From NCBI RefSeq assembly GCF_024742075.1, contig NZ_JANSGD010000003.1:62001-126000 (forward strand): a stretch of DNA of 64,000 nucleotides, given 5' to 3'. The notes under the pieces were generated by a model, which was not told where the DNA came from, made no database searches, and was given only the letters and a program-made list of their open reading frames with translations. The position numbers and the translations under genes were made by a program. Of this stretch, positions 40,852 to 49,656 are shown piece by piece. Source of the stretch: Facklamia sp. 7083-14-GEN3. Its GTDB lineage: Bacteria; Bacillota; Bacilli; Lactobacillales; Aerococcaceae. Numbering within the stretch: position 1 is the first letter of the stretch; each line of letters begins with the position of its first letter.

Positions 40852-41144
40852 TGCAACGATTAACACGCTCATCATCTGATCGCCGTATTTTCGGTGTTTG
40901 CGGTGGAATAGCAGAATATTTTAATATTGATTCGACACTTGTGCGCTTAATTTTTCTTATTGCTATGTTTTCAGGAGGAGTAGGTTTCTTTCCTTACGTT
41001 TTAATGGCAATCATTATTCCCTATGATTATCAAGTGGGAAAACCAACTATGCATCGTAAAGAAAAGAAATATCCAGGATCTAATTCTAGCCAGGTGATCA
41101 AAGATATCACTCCTAAAGATGATGATAACTGGAGTGATTTTTAA
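40851..41144 (+). CDS. PspC domain-containing membrane protein (YvlC-like)
   Basis: The ATG overlaps the last base of the preceding stop codon (TAATG). The N-terminus RLTRSSSDRRIFGVCGGIAEYFNIDSTLVRLIFLIAMF is the PspC domain with its conserved GVCGGIA and one or two membrane helices. A hydrophilic tail of about 35 aa follows. PspC proteins act in envelope-stress responses. Coupling with the DUF4097 protein suggests that they act together. Confidence 0.92.
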   Translation: MQRLTRSSSDRRIFGVCGGIAEYFNIDSTLVRLIFLIAMFSGGVGFFPYVLMAIIIPYDYQVGKPTMHRKEKKYPGSNSSQVIKDITPKDDDNWSDF

Positions 41145-41177
41145 TTAAGATTACAATATAAAGTAAAAAAATCACAT

Positions 41178-41223
41178 AAGCGAAAGAAATACTCGATTTC
41201 GGGGTTTTTCTTCGCTTTTTTTT
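41178..41223 (+). terminator. Rho-independent terminator
   Basis: AAGCGAA and TTCGCTT close the stem, with GAAA/TTTTC continuing inward across a loop. A run of T's follows. It ends the yvlBC-like operon. Confidence 0.75.
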
Positions 41224-41297
41224 AATCTTTAAGAGATATAATTTATACTACATAATAAAATTTGGTTTCTATTTTTGAAACAGTTAACCTCTTTACG

Positions 41298-41333
41298 ATT
41301 TAGCATAAATGTTATATTTATGCTAAATTTTTT
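41298..41333 (+). terminator. Second hairpin with T-tract
   Basis: ATTTAGCATAAAT pairs perfectly with ATTTATGCTAAAT around GTTAT, followed by T6. It stands 75 bp behind the first terminator, in the 357-bp gap before the histidine kinase gene. It may be a tandem terminator or an operator. From 41334 to 41460 nothing else was seen; TATAAT at 41470-41475 is the probable -10 box of the kinase operon. Confidence 0.6.
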
Positions 41334-41501
41334 CTTCTAAATTAATTAGGGTTTTAATAAACAATCATCTATTCAGTTTTATTGTTTAAAATAAAATTAA
41401 AAAAATAAACTATTTAATAGTCCGCAATCTACAGTGATTATAATCGTTATCTGCCCTCTTAAAATTTGATATAATAAAGTATCATGTAAAGGAGTCTTCC
41501 T

Positions 41502-42659
41502 ATGCTTTTGAACCGTTTTCGCTATACCTTCATTTTTTGTGGGCTTATTCAGTACCTTTTGCTTCAGCAAACAAGCCTGAATTGGCTAAATATATCCTTC
41601 ATGCTAATCTGGATTATTTTGTTACAACTAGGCTGGTTCGTTGCTCAATCGACTAAGTTTCGCAGTATATTATTATTTTTTGCCATGACGTTTGGTATGG
41701 GGTTGTCTTATTACAATCATCAACTCTACGTTTTCATACTGATGTTAAATTTAGGGGAAGCAGCATTAAAATATTCGGACAGATATTTTTATGTTACCTC
41801 AGTTTTACTAGTAAGTAATGCTGGTATATTAACTTATCTTTATCCCTTCAATTCGAATGTAGTAATGAGCTTGCTATTGTTAGTGACGAGTATTATCTTT
41901 TGGCAAATTCGACCTATGATTCAAGAATATTATCGACTTAAAGAGGATTATTATCATCATGAAAAAGAACGCCAAGAACAAATAGAATCAACTAAGCATT
42001 TAATGAATCATATTCAGACGATGAAAGACGTATATATTTTAAATGAACGTAACCGTATTTCGCGTGATATTCATGATTCAATCGGTCATGTTTTGTCTAC
42101 AATTATCATCCAGTTAGGTGCTATTAGCAGTTTGACCCAAACAACTCAGCCTCAAGTTTCAAAGATGAGTCAAGAACTTCGCGAATTTTCATCAAAAGGT
42201 TTGCAAGATATTCGCCAAATCGTTCATCAAATGAAACCAGTTGAATTTCAACGGGTAGGATTTTTGGTTAGAATTGAAGAGATGTTAAAGGAATTTGAAC
42301 ATTTGTCAAGAATCCGAGTTTTAATCAATCACAATGAGCCAACGTGGCAATTAAATAACGCCCAAGAAGCTGTCCTGTATCGAGCTATTCAAGAATTTGT
42401 AAGTAATACTGCTAAATACGGCCAAGCAAGTGAAATACGCATTAATATGCATTACGCAGATGAAGCTTTAATTTTAAATATGGAAGATGATGGTAAAGGC
42501 ACAGACCATATTACGCCTCATTTAGGTTTGATGGGATTAGAAGAACGCGTTCATCAAATAGGTGGCAAGGTCAGCTTCCAATCAGCTTCCGGTCAAGGAT
42601 TTCAAACACGCTTGGTAGTATACAAAGGAGGAAGAAAATATGAAAATTCTCTTAGTTGA
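41502..42659 (+). CDS. Sensor histidine kinase, NarL-type system (HisKA_3)
   Basis: Five to six membrane helices in the first 130 residues, with almost no extracellular loops, are followed by a HisKA_3 domain with phospho-accepting His 191 in SRDIHDSIGHVLSTI. The ATPase domain has the N-box AIQEFVSNTAKYGQAS and the G-box MEDDGKG...GLMGLEERV. It resembles DesK/YvfT kinases, which sense changes within the membrane. Its 3' end overlaps the response-regulator gene by 20 bp. The ABC genes downstream are its likely targets. Confidence 0.92.
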   Translation: MLLNRFRYTFIFCGLIQYLLLQQTSLNWLNISFMLIWIILLQLGWFVAQSTKFRSILLFFAMTFGMGLSYYNHQLYVFILMLNLGEAALKYSDRYFYVTSVLLVSNAGILTYLYPFNSNVVMSLLLLVTSIIFWQIRPMIQEYYRLKEDYYHHEKERQEQIESTKHLMNHIQTMKDVYILNERNRISRDIHDSIGHVLSTIIIQLGAISSLTQTTQPQVSKMSQELREFSSKGLQDIRQIVHQMKPVEFQRVGFLVRIEEMLKEFEHLSRIRVLINHNEPTWQLNNAQEAVLYRAIQEFVSNTAKYGQASEIRINMHYADEALILNMEDDGKGTDHITPHLGLMGLEERVHQIGGKVSFQSASGQGFQTRLVVYKGGRKYENSLS

Positions 42660-43275
42660 TGATGAACGACTTATTCGTAGCGGTTTGGCTATTTTATTAG
42701 AAAATTTTGAGGATATTGATATCGTTGGACAAGCTGGAAATGGTCAAGAGGCTTATGCCTTCGTGAAAGATAATGAAGTGGACGTGGTCTTAATGGATAT
42801 TCGGATGCCGGAGGTGAATGGTATTGAAGGCACCCGCTTGATTTTAGCAGAGAAACCACATGTTAAGGTGTTGATTTTGACAACCTTTCAAGATACCGAA
42901 TATATTGATGAGGCTATGCATTTAGGCGCCAGTGGTTATTTACTCAAGGACTCTAGTCCTAAATCTATTTATGAAGGAATAAAGCTGGCCATGTCTGATA
43001 AAATTGTTTTAGATAAGGTGATTTCTCAACAATTTATGTCCAGTTCTAGCGCCAAACTCAATCCTAAAGATTATGATCTCAATGATAAAGAATTGGAAAT
43101 TATCTGTTGGATTGCTAAGGGACTAAACAATGCAGAAATCGCTGAGAAAATGTTCTTATCTAAAGGAACTATCAAAAATAATGTGTCTTATATTTTAAAT
43201 AAGTTGGAACTTCGTGATCGAACCCAATTAGCTATTTTTGCCTTTGAAAAAGGTTTAGTGGACTCCAAATTCTAA
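42640..43275 (+). CDS. Response regulator, NarL/LuxR type
   Basis: The receiver domain has the acidic pair VDDE, phospho-acceptor Asp 53 in LMDIRMPE, the Thr in LTTF and Lys in LLKDS. The C-terminal LuxR-type helix-turn-helix is LNDKELEIICWIAKGLNNAEIAEKMFLSKGTIKNNVSYIL. AAAGGAGG inside the kinase gene supports ATG 42640. It is paired with the upstream kinase and probably controls the ABC operon via the dyad at 43370. Confidence 0.95.
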   Translation: MKILLVDDERLIRSGLAILLENFEDIDIVGQAGNGQEAYAFVKDNEVDVVLMDIRMPEVNGIEGTRLILAEKPHVKVLILTTFQDTEYIDEAMHLGASGYLLKDSSPKSIYEGIKLAMSDKIVLDKVISQQFMSSSSAKLNPKDYDLNDKELEIICWIAKGLNNAEIAEKMFLSKGTIKNNVSYILNKLELRDRTQLAIFAFEKGLVDSKF

Positions 43276-43297
43276 GTCCTTAAGAATTCATATTTTA

Positions 43298-43325
43298 ACC
43301 CCTTCAGGAAGAGGGGTCTTTTTTT
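43298..43325 (+). terminator. Rho-independent terminator
   Basis: ACCCCTTC pairs with GAGGGGT (one mismatch) and is followed by T7. It separates the two-component genes from the ABC operon. Confidence 0.8.
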
Positions 43326-43369
43326 ATGGCATTTTAGTAAGAAAACCTCTTCATAATTTTATTTTATGG

Positions 43370-43395
43370 TTAGGAGTGACTTTTGGCACTCCTAA
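43370..43395. promoter_or_regulatory. Dyad upstream of ABC operon, candidate response-regulator site
   Basis: TTAGGAGTG and CACTCCTAA are perfect inverted arms separated by ACTTTTGG, about 105 bp before the ABC gene. The inner sequence ACTTTTGGCAC recurs imperfectly as ACTTTTGCGAC at 43401-43411. NarL-type regulators bind such dyads upstream of the -35 region. The assignment is inferred from position. Confidence 0.6.
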
Positions 43396-43500
43396 AAATT
43401 ACTTTTGCGACTAGGAAGTTAGAAAAAGCTTGATAAAATAAAATAAAGTCAAAAGCTGTTTCATAATAAATAAATGCGGTCAATAAGGAAGGGAAATACT

Positions 43501-44442
43501 ATGTCTTATATTGAGGTAAAAAATGTTTTTAAAAAGTTTGGTAAACAAGAGGTGTTGAATAATGTCAGTTTTACGATTGAAGAGGGCGAAAGATTTGGTT
43601 TGATTGGGCCTAACGGGGCAGGTAAGTCTACCTTGATCGATATCATTACAGGCTTAATTCCAGCAAACTCTGGACAGGTATTAATTGATGGTATGAACAT
43701 TCGCCAAGATCGTGTGGAAATTCGTAAGCAGATTGGTTTAGTTCCTCAAGAGATTGCCCTGTTAGAGCAAATTAACGCTAAGGGTAATTTGGAATATTTT
43801 GGCTCACTTTATAATTTAGATCGCACTATTCTAAAACAGAGGGTGAATGAAGCTTTGGAGATGACAGGGTTAACCGATCAGGCTAAAAAACCGGTTAAGA
43901 CTTATTCTGGTGGAATGAAGCGCCGTTTAAATATCGCGGTTGCTTTGTTACACCAGCCACGGTTTTTAATTTTAGATGAGCCGACCGTAGGGGTGGATCC
44001 TCAATCACGAAACAAAATTTTTGAATTCGTTAAATTTATGAATGAAGAACAACAAACTACTATTTTGTATACCTCTCACTATATGGAAGAAATTGAAAAT
44101 CTAACCCAGCGACTTTTTATCTTAGACCAAGGATCACAAGTGGCTTATGGACACCAAGATGACATCAAAGCTATGGTTCAAGATAAGGTCAAATGGATAG
44201 TGGAATTTGACAATTTACCTTTGAATATAAAAGAAATTATTGATAATCAGATTCAAGGCATTCATCACCTTACCCAAGAAATGAATCGATTAGAGTTGAT
44301 GGTTGACCCGAGTCAATTTAACTCTACTGCCTTGTTTCATACCATCGCACAAGAAAAACTTGAGCTCAACTCACTCTATAAAGAACCGCTGTCATTGGAA
44401 GAAGCTTTTCTCCAATTAACCGGTAAACGTTTAAGAAATTAA
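43501..44442 (+). CDS. ABC transporter ATP-binding protein
   Basis: ATG 43501 (MSYIEVKNVFKKFG) follows AAGGAAGGG; an upstream in-frame ATG at 43474 is not preceded by a ribosome binding site. Motifs: Walker A GPNGAGKSTLID, Q-loop VPQE, signature YSGGMKRRLNIAVAL, Walker B FLILDEPTVGVDP and H-loop TSHYMEE. The C-terminal 90 residues form a DrrA-type extension. Two ABC-2 permeases follow. The operon resembles Bacillus yvfRS and antibiotic or lipid exporters. Confidence 0.95.
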   Translation: MSYIEVKNVFKKFGKQEVLNNVSFTIEEGERFGLIGPNGAGKSTLIDIITGLIPANSGQVLIDGMNIRQDRVEIRKQIGLVPQEIALLEQINAKGNLEYFGSLYNLDRTILKQRVNEALEMTGLTDQAKKPVKTYSGGMKRRLNIAVALLHQPRFLILDEPTVGVDPQSRNKIFEFVKFMNEEQQTTILYTSHYMEEIENLTQRLFILDQGSQVAYGHQDDIKAMVQDKVKWIVEFDNLPLNIKEIIDNQIQGIHHLTQEMNRLELMVDPSQFNSTALFHTIAQEKLELNSLYKEPLSLEEAFLQLTGKRLRN

Positions 44443-44472
44443 GCGATTTGATGAATTTGAAAGGAGTAGAAG

Positions 44473-45627
44473 ATGAAAAAGTTTCTCAATTATATCACTA
44501 ACAATTTAAGACTCTATCTTAAGTCTTTTCCTACTCAACTTGCTGTTTATGTGCTTTTTCCGATAATTATATCTATACTAATGGCTTGGTCCATGGGAGG
44601 TATATCTGAAGCGGACTCTAGAGATTTAGATATTGATCTTTGGGTAGAGGTGAATGATCAGGGGAATTATGGCAAGTTCTTACTTGAAAGCTTTAATTCT
44701 GAACCCTTGTCTCAGTATTTTAATCTGAAGGAGGATGCCTCAATTATTATTACGGTTCCTAAAGGATTTTCTGAAGCGGTTGATGAAATGCCGCTGCAAA
44801 TCACAGTCAAAGGAGATCCGCGAATGTCAGAAGTTGAGGTGGTTAAGAGTTTTGTGGCTCAATGGCATCAAACCACACTTGATAGTATTTACCTTGATCA
44901 AGCAAGTCTAGCCTTAAATCAAGGCCAACAACAAGCTTTTAGCCAGCAATTACAAAAGTTCAACACTATCAATCCAAATGATTTCATCCATAAAAAAGCA
45001 ATCTCACAGGCCAAACACTTAAATGCCACAGAAACGTATTTAATTTCAGGGTTAATTTACTGTTTGATTATTGGACTTAATTCAGTCGCTAAATTAGCTA
45101 CTAAGGATGAATTTTCTGGCTTAGTGAAACGCTTAAATATCGTCCCTTTAACAATTGGCGAAAAAACCTTTTTTGATTGGCTGTCAGACAGTCTAGTAAT
45201 GCTAATAAACACAAGTATTATTTTAGTTTTAATGAGTTTTCATCCTGATATCGATGGGAGCTATTTTGTTCGATGCATTCCTTGGCTCTTTCTCTTTGCT
45301 GGATTCTTCCAAGCTATAGGTATGTTACTCGTATCAAGTTTACCTAAATTAGGAATTCAAGCCATCAACCAGTTTATTGCTATATTCTTTATTTTTACTG
45401 GACTCTTACCTCTTGGGGATTTGATGGGTGGAGCTGTTCAGGAAGTGCTCTCAAAAAACTGGCTGCAAATTTATATAATGAACCCATTAAGATTTACCAT
45501 GTTAGGAGAATCGGTTCCGAACGCTAGTACGATTGTAGCTGTCTTTACTAGCTTGACCATCACATTGTTATTAATAACTTATTGGAGAAGACGGCGAAAG
45601 GAGCAAGGAAATGAAGCAATATTTTAA
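44473..45627 (+). CDS. ABC-2 type permease
   Basis: The 384-aa protein has the ABC-2 layout: one N-terminal helix, a large extracytoplasmic domain of about 150 aa, then five to six helices (ISGLIYCLIIGL... to FTSLTITLLLITYW). AAAGGAG precedes the ATG. Its 3' end overlaps the next permease gene by 17 bp. It probably forms a heterodimer with that protein for export; the substrate is unknown. Confidence 0.85.
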   Translation: MKKFLNYITNNLRLYLKSFPTQLAVYVLFPIIISILMAWSMGGISEADSRDLDIDLWVEVNDQGNYGKFLLESFNSEPLSQYFNLKEDASIIITVPKGFSEAVDEMPLQITVKGDPRMSEVEVVKSFVAQWHQTTLDSIYLDQASLALNQGQQQAFSQQLQKFNTINPNDFIHKKAISQAKHLNATETYLISGLIYCLIIGLNSVAKLATKDEFSGLVKRLNIVPLTIGEKTFFDWLSDSLVMLINTSIILVLMSFHPDIDGSYFVRCIPWLFLFAGFFQAIGMLLVSSLPKLGIQAINQFIAIFFIFTGLLPLGDLMGGAVQEVLSKNWLQIYIMNPLRFTMLGESVPNASTIVAVFTSLTITLLLITYWRRRRKEQGNEAIF

Positions 45628-46654
45628 ACTGACCGCTTTCCATATCAAGAGAATTATGCAAGATCCCAAATCATTATTATTAGTAATACTACCTGTTATA
45701 CTGACCCTTTTTTTGGGTATCGTTTTTTCATCAGATAATGCACCTCAGCAAGGCGTACATGCTTACGTCAGTCAGTCGACTTTTTTTAATCGAGAAATAT
45801 ACCCCTTACTGAGCCAACCTAATCAAGTAGAAATGCTTGAAGATCGCCTGCAAGCCGAAAAAATGTTAGATCAAGGTACAGTGGCTGTTGTTTATTTCAT
45901 ACCTGAAGATTTTGAAGAAAATGGGCAAATTAAAGCTATTTCCTTAAATGGTGAAATATATAACCAATATGTGGAAGAAGAAATCGTAAGTCTATGGCAA
46001 GATCATCAAATACAAGCTTTGTATCAAGATTATGGGATAGCGAGTTTCCAAGAAAAAGTTCCAGAAATCACTCTAGATCAGCAAAAAGACTTTCTGCCGT
46101 TTGGAATGATGTTTTCTTTATTTATGATTTTCTACTTTATGTATATTAATGCTTCAATGTTCGCGGGCGATTTATTGGATATGCGCAATAATTGTGTCTT
46201 AAAACGTAGTCTTGTGTCTCGTTCTAATGGTAAGGTTATCTTGGGAAGTGTTTTATCTGCTTACGGTTTGATCTTTCTAGTGTTAAATATTATAGCCTTT
46301 CTAATCGTAATGCTAGTAAGTCAGTTACCGTTCCATTTTTTTGGATTAGTTGTGGCTTACTTTGTATCGAATATTGTCTTTATTATTGGTTATATCTTAT
46401 TAATCGTGCGACTATTTAAGAATAAAGAAATGTTATCAATCGCTTCCTTTGCGCTGGCTATTCTTTTCGTAATTGCGCCTCAACTGTTAAAAAACACCAG
46501 ATTTGAACCGCTTTCGATGCTATCTCCCTTATATTGGATCATGGAAGGTTTGGATTATGCTAACTTCTTTCCTCAGGGTATAATCATTCTATTGATGGGT
46601 CTTGTCTTATTCACGGCAGGGTCGTTCAAAATTGAAGACATGGCGAAAGTCTAA
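45611..46654 (+). CDS. ABC-2 type permease
   Basis: A 347-aa protein with the same topology as the preceding permease: helix 1 at residues 20-40, an extracytoplasmic domain with SQSTFFNREIYPLLSQPNQVEMLEDRLQAEKMLDQGTVAVVYFIPEDFEE, and a C-terminal five-helix bundle. AAAGGAG lies within the preceding gene. It completes the exporter; a terminator follows. Confidence 0.85.
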   Translation: MKQYFKLTAFHIKRIMQDPKSLLLVILPVILTLFLGIVFSSDNAPQQGVHAYVSQSTFFNREIYPLLSQPNQVEMLEDRLQAEKMLDQGTVAVVYFIPEDFEENGQIKAISLNGEIYNQYVEEEIVSLWQDHQIQALYQDYGIASFQEKVPEITLDQQKDFLPFGMMFSLFMIFYFMYINASMFAGDLLDMRNNCVLKRSLVSRSNGKVILGSVLSAYGLIFLVLNIIAFLIVMLVSQLPFHFFGLVVAYFVSNIVFIIGYILLIVRLFKNKEMLSIASFALAILFVIAPQLLKNTRFEPLSMLSPLYWIMEGLDYANFFPQGIIILLMGLVLFTAGSFKIEDMAKV

Positions 46655-46714
46655 ATTCCTAAGCCAAGTCATATATTAATGAAAAACATAAATTTCATAT
46701 AATATCTCTACTAA

Positions 46715-46747
46715 TAAGCTCCTTTCAATTAAAAGGAGCTTATTTTT
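46715..46747 (+). terminator. Rho-independent terminator
   Basis: AAGCTCCTTT pairs with AAAGGAGCTT and is followed by ATTTTTA. It ends the ABC operon. Confidence 0.88.
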
Positions 46748-46824
46748 AATGATAACGTCATTTGCTAGTCAGAAGCTTCTTTCTATGATAACATTTTAGA
46801 GAAAAATGAATGGAGGATCGGACC

Positions 46825-47766
46825 ATGGGAAAATATGTGACAGTCCAGAAATTAACAGAAACTTTAGATGTAGAGATTGTCTATGGTCATGAACATGTTG
46901 GCAAGAAAATTGTTTCGAGTGAAGTTTCAAGACCGGGACTTATCCTGGCAGACTTCAAAGAATTCTATCCTAGTGATCGGATTCAATTAATCGGTCGAAC
47001 AGAAATAGCTTATTTAGATACACTTACTAGCCAGGAGCGCATTGAAAAATTTCGCTCTATCTGTCGTGAAGATACGCCTGCTATTGTAGTCGCGCGAAAA
47101 ATATCAATCCCATCCGAATTGATATTGGTAGCTAAAGAGCGCAAGGTGCCACTACTTTCAGCCCGCTCTCGTACCAGTCGGGTCTTAGCAAATTTAACTA
47201 ATTATTTAGAAGGGCAGTTAGCGGAACGCTTTTCAAAGCACGGGGTCTTTCTTGAAGTATTTGGAATGGGAGTCTTGTTAACGGGTACTTCTGGAGTCGG
47301 CAAATCAGAAACCGCTTTAGAGTTGATCCAAAGGGGTCATCGCTTAGTAGCCGATGATCGAGTGGAGTTTTTTATGGTGGATGAGTTAACCTTAATTGGT
47401 GAAGCGCCAGAAATTCTACAAAACTTATTAGAAATTCGTGGTTTGGGAATTGTAGATGTCATGAGTCTTTATGGAGTTTCGGCCATTGTACGTTCAAAAA
47501 AATTAGAATTAATCATTGAAATGGTTTTAGATGATGGCCAAATTGAATATGACCGTTTAGGCTCTGGTCAACAATATGACCGGATTTTTGATGTTCAAAT
47601 TCCGAGAACTAGAATACCGGTAAAAACAGGGCGGAACTTAGCAGCGATTATTGAAGCAGCCGCTATGAATTTTAGAGCAAATAGTATGGGCTTTGATGCC
47701 ACCGATGCCTTTAATGCCAAATTAGACGCCTTAATTATGTCTAACCGTGAGGTGAATAATGATTAA
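46825..47766 (+). CDS. hprK: HPr kinase/phosphorylase
   Basis: TGGAGGA fits ATG 46825 (MGKYVTVQKLTETLDVEIVYG). The N-terminal MurF-like domain ends near residue 130. The kinase domain has the P-loop GTSGVGKS at residues 154-161, the catalytic VADDRVEF and the family signature EIRGLGIVDVMSLYGVSAI. It phosphorylates HPr on Ser-46 and so drives CcpA-dependent catabolite control. It heads the conserved operon hprK-lgt-gpsA-trxB and overlaps lgt by 8 bp. Confidence 0.97.
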   Translation: MGKYVTVQKLTETLDVEIVYGHEHVGKKIVSSEVSRPGLILADFKEFYPSDRIQLIGRTEIAYLDTLTSQERIEKFRSICREDTPAIVVARKISIPSELILVAKERKVPLLSARSRTSRVLANLTNYLEGQLAERFSKHGVFLEVFGMGVLLTGTSGVGKSETALELIQRGHRLVADDRVEFFMVDELTLIGEAPEILQNLLEIRGLGIVDVMSLYGVSAIVRSKKLELIIEMVLDDGQIEYDRLGSGQQYDRIFDVQIPRTRIPVKTGRNLAAIIEAAAMNFRANSMGFDATDAFNAKLDALIMSNREVNND

Positions 47767-48592
47767 TCCTTTTACCTCATTTTTTATGAAGATTGATCGT
47801 ATCGCCTTTCATATTGGTAGTTGGCCTGTCTATTGGTATGGGGTGATTATTGGGTTTGGAATGCTGTTAGCCTATGTCTTATATATAACGGAAGTTAAAC
47901 GCAAAGGAGTTGATCCAGATAAGGCCTTTGACCGCCTGTTTTGGGCAATCATTATTGGTTTTATCGGGGCTAGAATTTATTACGTGGCTTTTTCCTGGGA
48001 GTCCTATCAAGATAATTTGATGAATGTTTTTGCTATTTGGAATGGTGGCATTGCAATCTATGGCGGTATTATCGCAGGGTTTTTAACTTTAATGTATTTT
48101 ATCCGTAAAGAAAAATTGAATCCAGCTTTAGAAATGGACATGGCGGCACCCGCCTTGATGTTAGCTCAAATTGTTGGGCGATGGGGTAATTTTATTAACC
48201 AGGAGGCCTACGGAGGAATTGTGAGTCGCTCCTATTTAGAAAACTTAAAATTACCTACTTTTATCATTGAACAAATGAAAGTCCAAGGGCAATACCGTCA
48301 ACCTACCTTCTTATTTGAGTCTTTATGGAACTTCGTCGGTCTTATTCTAATTATTATAATAAGAAGGAAGCGTTTCTTAAAAGAAGGAGAAGTCGCAGGT
48401 TTTTATGCAGTTTGGTACGGTATAGGAAGAGCCTGGATTGAAGGCTTGCGAACAGATAGTCTTTATTGGGGACCCTTTAGAGTCTCTCAAGTTTTTTCGT
48501 TAATTATTGTTGTGACTGCTATTTCAATCATGGTTTATCGAAGAATCCATTTGACCCTTCCCCTCTATAAGGAATCAGATATTGAAAGATAA
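47759..48592 (+). CDS. lgt: Prolipoprotein diacylglyceryl transferase
   Basis: This seven-helix membrane enzyme of 277 aa has the Lgt signature GRWGNFINQEAYGG near residues 140-153. WNGGIAIYGGIIAG, RQPTFLFESLWN and YGIGRAWIEGLRTDSL, with its essential Arg/Glu residues, also match. It attaches diacylglycerol to the lipobox Cys of prelipoproteins on the membrane. The start overlaps hprK, with GAGGTGA as ribosome binding site. Confidence 0.97.
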   Translation: MINPFTSFFMKIDRIAFHIGSWPVYWYGVIIGFGMLLAYVLYITEVKRKGVDPDKAFDRLFWAIIIGFIGARIYYVAFSWESYQDNLMNVFAIWNGGIAIYGGIIAGFLTLMYFIRKEKLNPALEMDMAAPALMLAQIVGRWGNFINQEAYGGIVSRSYLENLKLPTFIIEQMKVQGQYRQPTFLFESLWNFVGLILIIIIRRKRFLKEGEVAGFYAVWYGIGRAWIEGLRTDSLYWGPFRVSQVFSLIIVVTAISIMVYRRIHLTLPLYKESDIER

Positions 48593-48602
48593 GGAGAAAA
48601 AC

Positions 48603-49655
48603 ATGAATATTACAATTCTAGGATCAGGTTCTTGGGGATCTGCTCTAGCCAAAGTATTATCAGACAATCAACATAACGTTATTATTTGGGGTATTGATTC
48701 TCAGATAGTGGATGAGATTAATCAGCAACATACCAACTCACGTTTTCTTAAAGACTTCGAGCTAAATAAGAACGTTAAAGCAACGCTTGATTTAGAACAA
48801 GCCTTAAAAAAAGCAGAGGTCTTACTTTTTGCAGTACCCACACAAGCGATTCGTAAAGTTTCTCAAGAAGTAAACAATCTTTTAGTTAAAATGGAACGTC
48901 CCCCCCTAATTATTCATGTGTCTAAAGGACTCGAACAAAAAAGTCATTTGCGAATCTCCCAAGTGATTCAAGAAGAATTAACTGCAGACCTCTATAATGG
49001 TCTAGTCGTACTATCTGGACCTAGCCATGCAGAAGAAGTAGCCCGAGAAGATCTTACCTCCGTTACCGCAGCCAGTGAATCTCTAGAAGCTGCAGAAACC
49101 GTTCAAGAGCTCTTTATGAATAATTATTTCCGTGTATACACCAATACGGATGTGATAGGGGTTGAATTAGGCGCTGCCTTGAAAAATATTATTGCTTTAG
49201 GAGCAGGAATTCTTAATGGCTTAGATTACGGCGACAACGCTAAGGCCGGTTTAATTACACGGGGTTTAGCTGAAATATCACGTTTGGGTGTGCGTTTAGG
49301 TGCAGACCCACTAACTTTCCTAGGTTTAAGTGGAGTTGGAGACCTCATTGTTACTTGTACCAGTATCCACTCTCGCAACTGGCAAGCCGGTAATTTATTG
49401 GCTAAAGGCTTAAGTGTTGAAGAAGTGACCGAAGAAGTACAAATGGTGGTAGAAGGTATTTTCACTTGCCTTGCAGCTTATGAACTGGCACAAGAATATC
49501 AAGTCGATATGCCGATTACCAATGGTCTCTATCAAGTGCTTTATCAAGGAGCAAATGTCAAAGAAGTGGTCCTTCAATTGATGAACCGATCTGGTAAACA
49601 AGAAGCATCCTTGGCACAACATAATGAAGATATCACCCTAGAGAAAGGAAGATAA
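48603..49655 (+). CDS. gpsA: NAD(P)H-dependent glycerol-3-phosphate dehydrogenase
   Basis: AAGGAG supports ATG 48603; an in-frame ATG at 48582 overlaps lgt. The Rossmann motif ITILGSGSWGSALAKVL, the segment ISGPSHA-like LSGPSHAEEVA, and the catalytic Lys in GAALKNIIALGAGI with GLITRGLAEI and GLSGVGDLIVTC are all present. The 350-aa enzyme makes sn-glycerol 3-phosphate for phospholipids. It follows lgt in the usual order. Confidence 0.97.
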   Translation: MNITILGSGSWGSALAKVLSDNQHNVIIWGIDSQIVDEINQQHTNSRFLKDFELNKNVKATLDLEQALKKAEVLLFAVPTQAIRKVSQEVNNLLVKMERPPLIIHVSKGLEQKSHLRISQVIQEELTADLYNGLVVLSGPSHAEEVAREDLTSVTAASESLEAAETVQELFMNNYFRVYTNTDVIGVELGAALKNIIALGAGILNGLDYGDNAKAGLITRGLAEISRLGVRLGADPLTFLGLSGVGDLIVTCTSIHSRNWQAGNLLAKGLSVEEVTEEVQMVVEGIFTCLAAYELAQEYQVDMPITNGLYQVLYQGANVKEVVLQLMNRSGKQEASLAQHNEDITLEKGR

Positions 49656-49656
49656 G

